Source: Falciphora oryzae
Taxonomy: Eukaryota > Ascomycota > Sordariomycetes > Magnaporthales > Magnaporthaceae
NCBI GenBank assembly: GCA_000733355.1
Contig: JNVV01000016.1
Location: 186,001 to 250,000 of the forward strand
Length of the DNA stretch: 64,000 nucleotides
Reading direction: 5' to 3'
Below are positions 56,223 to 64,000 of this stretch, piece after piece (the stretch's first letter is position 1; every line of letters begins with the position of its first letter). A program made the position numbers and the translations under genes. The notes beneath the pieces are model-generated. The model was not told the DNA's origin and ran no database searches. It worked only from the letters and a program-made list of their open reading frames with translations.

Positions 56223-58884
56223 TCAGGCAGCAGCAGGCTTCGCTGCTTCCGGCTTGGCAGGGGCAGGGAACGGGTTGTAGGTTCCCCTCTCGTCCCTCAG
56301 CTTGGTGAGCTTCTCGATCGCCACATCCAGCGAGATGGGCTGGCCACGGTCTTGAGTAGCCGGGTCGTCCCGGTTGCGGACGTTGACTTGCCTACCGTTC
56401 ATCTCCTCGGCTCCAACAACTACAAACAGGGTAGGTCGGTTAGCCACGGTAACATCCAGGTTGACATTCTACGATGGAGACGAGGAGGAGAGTTACCGAA
56501 AATGTAGTTGTACTGCGCCAATTGTCCAGTGCGAATCTTCTTCTGCAGGGTCTATACCAGGCCGGAGCATGTCAGTTGAGATCAATGCAAAAAAGGGGTA
56601 TTTTCTTGGCGCAAAGCAGGGGGTTCTTGGGGGTTCGTACATTTCCGGAAGTGTCGACGTCGATGTACATCTTAGCCTTCTTGAAGATAGCCCTGACCTC
56701 CTCGGCATAGCCGTAGAAGCCCTTTCCGACGGGCACCACGAGGATCTGGCGAGGCGACAGCCACATGGGCCACTTTCCGGCAAAGTGCTCGCACAGGATG
56801 CCTGTGAACCGCTCGATCGACCCAGCCATGGCACGATGGATCATGACGGGGCGTGCACAGCCTGGAGTCAGCTTCTTGATGACCTTCTCCTTCTTGCTCT
56901 CTCCTTCAGCGCTGGCAACTGCCGCCTCTACTGCCTCGGTTGTCACGTTTGCGGAGTCAATGATGGCTTGCGGGTCCTTGACCTTGACCTTGGGTGCCTG
57001 CGGCGCGGCCGACTTGGCTCCCTCGGCCTTTGCCTTGGTCTCGGCCGTGTCCTCGCCGGCCATGTACTCAAGGCCAAAGTTCTGGGGCTGCACAAAGTCC
57101 AGCTGGATGGTGGCACATTGCCATTCACGGTTGAGACAGTCCATGATGGCAATATCGATTTTCTAAACTCGTTTGATTAGCCAGTGGTCCACTAACTCTT
57201 GTGGGGATTTGAGACTCACCGGCCCGTAGAAAGCACCGTCGCCCTCGTTCAGCTCCCAAGGGACGCCGCCCTCGGAATTTGAGAAAATGTCGAGCGCGTC
57301 GCGAAGGGCATCCTCGGCCTTGTTCCAGGTCTCAAGGGCGCCCATGTACTTTTCAGGACGAGTGGACAAACGCAGCTTGAAGGTGAGACCCATGACGCTG
57401 TACATTTTCCTTAGGAAGTCAAAGAGGTCAAGAATTTCGTCCTTGATCTGGTCCTCGCGACAGAAGATATGGGCGTCGTCCTGTTGGAATCGTCGCACTC
57501 GCGTCAGACCTGAAAGGGCACCCGAGGCCTCGTTGCGGTGGAGGACGCCAAAGTCGGCAACGCGCCACGGCAGCTCACGGTGCGAACGCTCGCGGTGGGC
57601 AAACATGAGGGCGTGTCCGGGGCAGTTCATGGGCTTCAGGCCAAAAGTCTCCTTGTCCTGTTCAATAACGAACATGTCGTCCTTGTAGAATTGCCAGTGG
57701 CCCGATTGCTTCCACAGGTCGGCGTTGAAGATGTTGGGCGTGATGACCTCCTCGTAGTTCTTGTCCCAGTAGATCTCGCGGATGAATGCCAGCAGGGTGT
57801 TGTAGATCCTGGTGCCATGGGGCAGCCACATGGCGGAGCCGGGGCTGTAGTCGTGGAAAAAGAAGAGCTCCTGCTGCTTGCCGATCAGACGGTGGTCACG
57901 CTTGGCGGCCTCTTCGAGGAACTTCTTGTACTCGGCGAGCTCCTTCTTGCTGGGGAAGCTGACGCCGTAGATACGCTGGAGGGAGTCGTTATCCTTGTCG
58001 CCAAGGAAGTAGCTGGCAGAGTTCTTCATGATGGCAAAGGCCTCGATCCTGCCCGTGTCGGGGACGTGGGGCCCCCTGCAGAGGTCGATGAGGGGGCCGT
58101 TGCGGTACACGGTGGTCTTGGTGCCGTCAGGGATCTTGTCCTTGATGATGTGTTGCTTGTACTTGTTGTACTTGAACATCTCCAGCAGGTCCTCCTTGCT
58201 CAGCAGCAGGCGCTCAAACTTTTGCTTCTCCTTGACTATTTTGGACACAATGGTCTCGAGGGGCTTCCAGTCGGTGGCCTGAACGGCACCGCCGTCGGGC
58301 AGCGCCATCTCGTAATAGAAACCATTGTCGACCGGGGGGCCAATGCACAGGCTGCAGCCAAAACGGCGCTCGGCGGCCTCGCCTAGGATGTGGGCACTGG
58401 AGTGCCAGAAGACAAATTGGCCCTGGGGGTCGCTGAAGTCAAGAAGCTCCAGCTTGCAACTCCTTTCGAGCGGGCGATCCAGGTCCCACAGCTGCTCCTT
58501 GTCACCATCCAGCCTCGCGACGACGGTGCGCTTGAAGAGGCTGGTGGAGATCCCCTTGGCGATATCGGCAGGGGTGGTCTCCCAGGCGACGCCGGGCTTG
58601 ATGCCGCCGTCGGGCATGGTGATAGTGATGGGGTCACGCGGCTTCTGGGCGATCTCGGCATCGTATTCCTTCTTCAGACGGTCGAACAGCTCGACGCGGT
58701 CCTGCAGGAAGGACGGCGGGGGGTTGAGCTCGAGAGGGCCCGAGTCGGCGGCGGCGGCGGCGGCGGCGCCCTTCTTTTCCTTCTTGGCGGCGCCCTTCTT
58801 GCCTTCCTTGGGTTCGCCAGCGCCAACGACGACCTTCTTGACGCCCTCGGCGAGGGCGTTGACGGCGTCCTTGGCAGGCTCCAT
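56223..58884 (-). CDS. THS1: Cytosolic threonyl-tRNA synthetase
   Basis: Four exons (58884-57220, 57162-56641, 56551-56497, 56419-56223) encode 812 residues. The ATG sits in a CACCATGG context. An Ala/Lys-rich N-terminal extension is followed by a TGS domain (about 85-150), the second additional domain with His-Ser-Ser-Ala-His at about 161-165, and the catalytic core. Visible motifs are Cys-Arg-Gly-Pro-His (269-273), Met-Asn-Cys-Pro-Gly-His (419-424), motif 2 around [11 protein letters not shown] (464-474), and motif 3 Pro-Val-Met-Ile-His-Arg-Ala. The C-terminal anticodon-binding domain ends with Ala-Glu-Glu-Met-Asn-Gly-Arg and an Ala/Lys-rich tail. The enzyme charges tRNA-Thr. A Lys/Ala/Glu-rich insertion of about 68 residues (590-657) sits just before motif 3. 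No mitochondrial targeting peptide is evident. Confidence 0.95.
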
Positions 58885-59537
58885 GGTGGGCGTGTGTGGT
58901 TTGGAGACAGAAAGTTACAAGAAAAGGGACGGGTGTCCGCCTGGCTTTGATATATCCGAGTCCAGTAGTAAGAGGGTGACTCAATGGGACGGGTGGCTAG
59001 GTACCGTTTTGCACTTCCAGGCCGGCCCAGGTGGGGGAAATTGCTGTGCACTCCAGGTTATCGAGATCCAGCTACCCCGCCAAAATGCCGCTGCATGTTG
59101 ATTTGCTGCGATTGACCGCCTCTGCCCCTCGGCCTTGTAGCCATTACCTCGCCTAGCCACCCAGCCACCTTGATATCGGAAGTATCCGGTACCAAACGAG
59201 AATCTGGTGGACCCTGACCAGGGTGCTGATCGTCAACGCTCCAGGGATCCCGCCGCAAACCCAAAAGGGGATTGATCAAGTGGGTCGCGTCGCTGCTAAA
59301 TTACGGCGTTGTGCATGCCGCGCAGACATAAAAAGGAGGAGAGATTCCGTCGCAGGCAAGATCCGACGACCCTTTCGACTGTGGATGCATGGAAGCCCGC
59401 CCGTTCCCTTCCTCGTCCCGCCGGCCGGACCCTCCTCCACCAGCGCAGCCGTTGCGCACCTACCTACGACCTAGGTGATTTCTAATTGTTTCAAAGTCTA
59501 ATCGCTTGCCGGCGCTTCGTCCGCCGGCGCGGGAATC
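58885..59537. other. Shared promoter region of ThrRS and the F-box gene
   Basis: The 653-bp region separates divergent start codons. No coding sequence or clear core promoter motif is recognised. Confidence 0.5.
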
Positions 59538-61527
59538 ATGGAGGTGTCGCGCGCGCCGTCCATTTCGCGCCCTCGGCGCCAGGCGCGAGGCGCAATCGGG
59601 GGTGCCAGCCTGCACTGCGCCGTCCCGGACGAGATCATGGTCCGGATCCTCTACTATGTGTCCCCAGAAGAAAACCTGTCCAGTTTCCAGCTCATCTCGC
59701 GCAGACACTCACGGCTGGCCAACGAGCCTCTCCTCTGGAAACACCACTGTCGCGTCGGCTTCAAGCACTGGGACCCCAGGCATGATTTCGCCCTGAAGCT
59801 GGCCCTCCCCGCGACCGCGGTGGAGTGGAAGCGGCTGTGGATGCTGCGCCGCGGCCAGAACGCGCGCGTGTTGCGCCTGCTGGACGACATCCTGGCCACC
59901 AAGATCGGTCGGGTAGCCAAGTTCGAGCAGATATGCCTGCTGGAATACGACGTCAAGGACATCCTTTTAGAGCAGTGCGGCACGCCCGACTCTGCCGAGG
60001 ATGTGCTGGCTAGGAGGTACTACGCGGGCGCCGCCCTGGCGAGCATCCACCGCGGCGTCGCCATCAAGGAATGGGCCAAGTTCCAGTCGCCGCACGCCGG
60101 CCCGCCACGCCTGGATCGTGCCCTTGCCGCGTTTGACATGTTCACGCTGCGCGAGCATGATGGCGATATCGACGACACTGAGGCGCTTCTCGACAGCCTC
60201 GCCCGCGATTTCCTGGCCACCCACCCCGGCTTCGAGGGCCTGAACACGCGCCGCAAGGCACTGCTACTGCTCGAATGGGTCAGATCCGAGAACCTCACGG
60301 GCATGGACAACCCCGACACCAACTATCGCAACATCCAGAACTGCCTGCTCGGCCGCGCGCTGCGTGACGAGAATCATCCATCGCTGCCCCTGGTATCCAG
60401 TGCCATCTACGCGAGCCTGGCTGAGAGGGTCGGCATGCGTGCTGCCTGCTGCTCCTTCCCGGCCCACGTCCATGTCGGCGTCTTTGCACCTTCGGGCGAG
60501 ACGCTCGATGGAGGGCGCTCCCAAACGCCGCGGGGCGAGCTGGACATGATGTATCTTGACCCGTACGGATCCGACCACGAGATTCACATCGAGGAGCTGC
60601 GCATGAGGCTCGAAGAGTACAGCGCCGGCTGGCATGAGCCCGGCCGCCGCGAGGCGTTCTTGAAAGCCTCCCCCACGTCGGTGCTAGTAATCCGCGCGGC
60701 GCACAACATACAGGTGTCGTGCGTGCGCCTCCAGCAGGCGCGAGACGAGCCACCCCACCACCTCAGCTCGCACAGTCCCGAAAACTCGCCGAACATGGAG
60801 TCGATGCTGTACGCCGTACTCTGGGTGAGCCTCCTGCTGACGCCGACGGCGCAGCGGTTGTGGGATAATAACCTTGAACACTTCTTGAACCGCTTCCGGA
60901 GGTACTTTCCAGAGGATGCCTGGCTGCTGCGCAAGTATCTGGCCCCTCTGTACAACAATTTCCTCATGCTCCACTCCCTCCAGGACACGCCACGGTCTGG
61001 TTGGGAGGACGTGGACCTGGCGCTCCAGATGGAGCAGAAGGTGGACGAGCGCCCCCTCATTGTCCAGCGCCGCGACACCTGGGCCACCCAGCACCGCGTG
61101 CGTTACCACGTCGGTCAGGTCTTTATTCACAAGCGCTTCCACACACATGGCATCATCACGGGCTGGAACGCCGATGGCGCCAGACGCAATGTCCCGGCAG
61201 GCGTCGCTGTTCGGGAGCCGGTCGATGACGACATGCAGATACCTCCTGTCTACTACACCTGCCTGTAAGCTCATAAATGCGTCCCTGCTTACTCTGCCTG
61301 CGCATCTGATGCACACCCGCTACCGGCCCTCTCGGCTTGCTAACGCTCTCGCCAGGAGGATCGATGTGGACAGAATAATCGTCGCTGAATCCAACGTTGA
61401 TCTCATCACCAACCCCGACGACGTGCCCGCCAGTCTTGTGCGCGCTGCGGGCAAGTTTTTCAAGCGGTTCAACAGAGAGACGTGCACGTTTGAGTCCAAC
61501 GTCAGGGAGTCGTTTCCAGACGACTGA
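59538..61527 (+). CDS. F-box protein with transglutaminase-like and YccV (hemimethylated-DNA-binding) domains, FBXO21-like
   Basis: Exons 59538-61264 and 61356-61527 encode 632 residues. The 91-nt intron has a GTAAGC donor, a GCTAAC branch site and a CCAG acceptor, in phase 2. An F-box lies at about 28-75 (Val-Pro-Asp-Glu-Ile then Leu-Leu-Trp-Lys-His-His-Cys), which should bind Skp1 in an SCF ubiquitin ligase. Residues ~200-345 resemble the SirB1/transglutaminase-like core 2 domain. Residues ~530-610 form a YccV-type domain (Tyr-His-Val-Gly-Gln-Val, His-Gly-Ile-Ile-Thr-Gly-Trp), completed by exon 2 with Val-Ala-Glu-Ser-Asn-Val. This is the domain order of animal FBXO21 and its fungal relatives. 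The substrate is unknown. No catalytic triad for transglutaminase activity could be confirmed. Confidence 0.88.
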
Positions 61528-61748
61528 GCGAAGGAAGGAGTAGGACGAGTTCAACGAACGTACGAAAGCCCCAGAAATACGATACCCCCTTAATGTCTGC
61601 AATAGCACAGTCGAAAACAGGCGACTATAGATGCTCAATTCCACTCATTACTAGTTGACTGGCCCGGTCTATTCCACGTCTGCCGTGTGCGCCGTGTGGC
61701 ACCGCAGTGATGCGTTTGATTCTAATGGTTGCACACTTGCTCGCTCCT

Positions 61749-62843
61749 CTATGCCAGTTCCATGGTTTCTACGCTCGTCGAAGCCCGCAGCTCCCGCCCC
61801 TGGCCCATCTCCCGCATGATCCACTCGTAGACGGCCCACTGGGCGGCGTTGACGACGAAGGCGCGGACGCTGCACACGGTGAGGCCCCTGAAAAAGACGC
61901 GGACCCCTCCCTCCCGGTACGCCTCCCTCGCCACCTCGACCGCGCCCATCCGCCGCTGCGTCTTCTCCGCCGGGCCCGCTCTGGGTGGCACGAGCGGGCT
62001 CCTCTCAGACACCACCCCCGGCGCCGCAAGCTCCGCCCCGGCGGTCCCGGCTGCTCCGATCTGCTGTGCCTGGACCCGCGTCTTGATGGTGTCGAGCGGG
62101 AAGATGCTGGCCCAGGTCACAACACCGGCGACGCCGCCGCAGAGCAGCACGCGCGCCGCCTCGCCGCCCAGGGTCCCGCCCTCCTCACCACCACCACTGC
62201 CACCACCATCGCCCCAGCGCCCCGCCCAGCGCGAGCACAGCTCATACGACCAAAAGTAAAACCCGTAGCCAACACTATCCCGCAGCGCCGTCACGGTCCC
62301 GCCAAAATAAAAACCCCTGACCCCGCCCTCGGCTTGCCAGACGCGCTTCGCGACGGCCCAGGACGAACCAGCCGACGAAGCAGACGAGAGCTGCGCGCGG
62401 CACTTGACCAGCTCCGTCGGCGTGCTCACGACCCACGTGGCCACGCCGCCCGCCGCGCCCGCGATCCACGTCGTCCACAGGTTGGAGCCCGTGCCGCCGC
62501 CACCGTTGAGCAGCGCCTCGGTCCGGTTGTATGACACAAACAGCAGCGCGTTCAGCGCCCCGTACCCCAGCACCGGCGCCGCCGTGCCCGTCGCCAGCGT
62601 CCGGAGCGTGGACCAGGAGCGCGCGAGCGTGCTGGTCCGAGGGGGCGCATAGTTGCCCGCCGACAACAACGGCTGTGGCAGTAGTGGCGGTGGTGATAGT
62701 GGCGGTTGCGACGGCGCAAGCAACGGCGCTGCTGGTGCGGTGGTGGCAGTAGCCTGTAGGCGGACTTTTATGACGTCCAGGGGGTTGCCGATCAGGATGC
62801 CGACGGCGCCGCTGATGTACCCCGCCCAGAAATCAGCTGACAT
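61749..62843 (-). CDS. Mitochondrial carrier family protein (SLC25 type)
   Basis: One exon encodes 364 residues, somewhat longer than the usual ~300 because of Pro/Leu-rich and Gly-rich loops. Three carrier repeats are marked by Pro-Leu-Asp-Val-Ile-Lys-Val-Arg (about 21-28), Pro-Thr-Glu-Leu-Val-Lys-Cys-Arg (mid) and Pro-Leu-Asp-Thr-Ile-Lys-Thr-Arg (third), each at the end of an odd-numbered membrane helix, and by Gly-rich even helices. The family exchanges metabolites across the inner mitochondrial membrane. The repeat signatures resemble the carnitine/ornithine/amino-acid carrier branch, but the substrate cannot be assigned from sequence. It converges with the F-box gene, whose stop is 221 bases away. 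Confidence 0.9.
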   Translation of the reverse strand: MSADFWAGYISGAVGILIGNPLDVIKVRLQATATTAPAAPLLAPSQPPLSPPPLLPQPLLSAGNYAPPRTSTLARSWSTLRTLATGTAAPVLGYGALNALLFVSYNRTEALLNGGGGTGSNLWTTWIAGAAGGVATWVVSTPTELVKCRAQLSSASSAGSSWAVAKRVWQAEGGVRGFYFGGTVTALRDSVGYGFYFWSYELCSRWAGRWGDGGGSGGGEEGGTLGGEAARVLLCGGVAGVVTWASIFPLDTIKTRVQAQQIGAAGTAGAELAAPGVVSERSPLVPPRAGPAEKTQRRMGAVEVAREAYREGGVRVFFRGLTVCSVRAFVVNAAQWAVYEWIMREMGQGRELRASTSVETMELA

Positions 62844-63670
62844 GGCGCGGGTTGTCGGACGGGACGATGATTAGACGTAGTTTGTCACGTTCGGTCCTCG
62901 GCAGTCAGTTCCATCTCTCTCTCAAAATCCCGCAGGTGGAAGCGAGCACATGGCCGCCGAATGACCACCGCCGAAACAGAGGGAAAAAAAAAAAAAAAAA
63001 AGGGAACAGAAAACAAAGGGCAGTGCCGAGAAGGTGGTGTCTGCGGCTCCAGATTTTGCCAGGCTTTGTTTCCCCCCGTTCAACGGACCTGTCGCGAGTC
63101 AAAAGGGCGCGGGGCGAAGGCCGGGCTCTTTATGCGCCCTTTCTCCCCTGACCCGCTGACAGGGCCTCGGCTGTGGAATGCCGCGTGAGGTCCCTCGCTT
63201 CTTAGGCGACCCGGCATCCATTCCGTCACATGCTGGCCCCGATAAAGAATGGATAACAACAGCAGCCTCGCCAAAGGGGGCGTCCATGTGCATGGAAGCA
63301 CGACCTAGCGGCACCCAGTAGCAACAGACAGAAGAGTCAGGCAAGAACCATCCTTATCGGGCAAGATATAAAAGTCACAGGTCAGACCAGGACTCGGCGG
63401 GCACAGCAGTATGGGAATTTGGGTTGATGGAAAGAAACCCTTTTGATTTCCACGCCAGTACGCCCATTTGGTGGAACGTAAAAGATCAATGCCCAAAATG
63501 CTTTCCCGGAATAATGATTCCAGATTGATCCTAGCTAAACCGTGCCGGACCTGTGGTGCGCGGCCCCAATGCCGCGTCATTTAATTTCCTCCCATGATTC
63601 TTCTTTTTATGTTTCCGTCATGGGTCATCAACTCGGTATCTTTGGCGAAAAGGAAAGGACGAAAAGATGC
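62844..63670. other. Intergenic region, carrier promoter and eL36 3' end
   Basis: This 0.8-kb stretch lies upstream of the carrier gene and downstream of eL36 (both minus strand). It has an A-rich homopolymer near 62983-63001. No gene is recognised. Confidence 0.5.
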
Positions 63671-64000
63671 TTAGTGGCCAGCGCGACGGGCCTCGGCGAT
63701 GACGCCCTGGAGCTGGTCGACCTTGGCCTTGGCACGGCCGAAAGTACCGAGCTGGGAGGAGAATGTTAGTGATCCACCAATATCTCCGACTAGACACGGT
63801 CGCTGTCGACTTACCCGCTTCTTGGCGAGCTTGCGGGCACGCTTGTCCTTGCCGTTCCTCAGCAGCTCGATAACACGGCGCTCGTAGGGGGCAAGACTGG
63901 GCGGAAGAGTGTTAGCAAAACGCCATGGCAGGGAGTCGCAGATGCAAGGCGGCAAGACGTACCCGGCGACCTCCTTGACCAGCTCACGGACGAAAGCGGT
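63671..64000 (-). CDS. RPL36: 60S ribosomal protein eL36, 3' exons (partial)
   Basis: Three exon pieces are visible: 64000-63963 (cut by the window edge), 63896-63815 and 63751-63671, joined with consistent phases (2 then 0). Donors are GTACGT and GTAAGT. The readable peptide is [13 protein letters not shown], then [20 protein letters not shown] with Arg-Lys-Leu-Ala-Lys-Lys-Arg, then Leu-Gly-Thr-Phe-Gly-Arg-Ala-Lys, ending Arg-Ala-Gly-His. This is the diagnostic C-terminal two thirds of eL36, a component of the large ribosomal subunit. Multiple short introns are usual for fungal ribosomal protein genes. The N-terminus lies outside the window. Confidence 0.95.
   Translation of the reverse strand, partial: TAFVRELVKEVAGYVLPPCICDSLPWRFANTLPPSLAPYERRVIELLRNGKDKRARKLAKKRVSRQRPCLVGDIGGSLTFSSQLGTFGRAKAKVDQLQGVIAEARRAGH

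Noticed and set aside
57538..58386. 282-codon open frame on the + strand
   Set aside because: It is the antisense shadow of the threonyl-tRNA synthetase catalytic domain.

Overview
The window is nuclear DNA of a filamentous ascomycete (Pezizomycotina, most likely a Sordariomycete). The evidence is GC-rich genes with short GT..AG introns and CTAAC-type branch sites, Gln/Pro-rich low-complexity proteins, a single dispersed 5S rRNA gene, typical fungal families (killer-toxin-type LysM chitinase, LysM protein, type I metacaspase, Whi5/Nrm1 repressor), and an AT-rich transposon island that looks altered by repeat-induced point mutation (RIP). I cannot name a genus.

Layout. 1-161: C-terminus of an Rsa3-like ribosome-assembly protein. 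1982-4451 (-): HExxH metalloprotease with a jacalin-like C-terminus. 4.5-10.7 kb: no recognised gene. 10663-12186 (+): Whi5/Nrm1-type repressor. 14664-17009 (-): single-pass membrane protein with DPF/NPF motifs. 17-21.1 kb: no recognised gene. 21138-23756 (+): conserved fungal protein of unknown function. 24481-25273 (+): membrane protein with a frame break, running into a 168-base assembly gap. 25680-25798 (+): 5S rRNA.

25.9-35.3 kb is the accessory part. A killer-toxin-type chitinase (LysM, chitin-binding, GH18, Hce2; minus strand, 31907 down to 25891) is a wreck. A 1532-bp DNA transposon with a perfect 9-bp target duplication splits its N-terminal part. A 476-bp LTR-like element with a perfect 5-bp duplication splits its GH18 domain. 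C-to-T/G-to-A changes create stops and replace the catalytic Glu. Next to it lie an intact secreted DUF7136-like protein (-) and an intact secreted four-LysM protein (+), which diverge from one intergenic region. This looks like a chitin-binding/chitin-degrading locus whose enzyme was lost while the LysM protein was kept.

35.3-41.6 kb: no recognised gene, but a group of 24-27-base homopolymers. From 41.6 kb on is a housekeeping block: metacaspase (+, seven exons), pericentrin/Pcp1-like spindle-pole-body protein (-), RAD54 (+, start codon split by an intron), phosphatidylserine synthase (+), cytosolic threonyl-tRNA synthetase (-), FBXO21-like F-box/transglutaminase-like/YccV protein (+), mitochondrial carrier (-), and the 3' exons of ribosomal protein eL36 (-) at the right edge.

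Functionally the window mixes cell-cycle and genome-maintenance genes (Whi5, Pcp1, RAD54), translation genes (Rsa3, ThrRS, eL36), lipid and mitochondrial transport genes and a chitin-related accessory locus. Only that locus shows mobile DNA. No CRISPR, operon, tRNA gene or replication origin was recognised.
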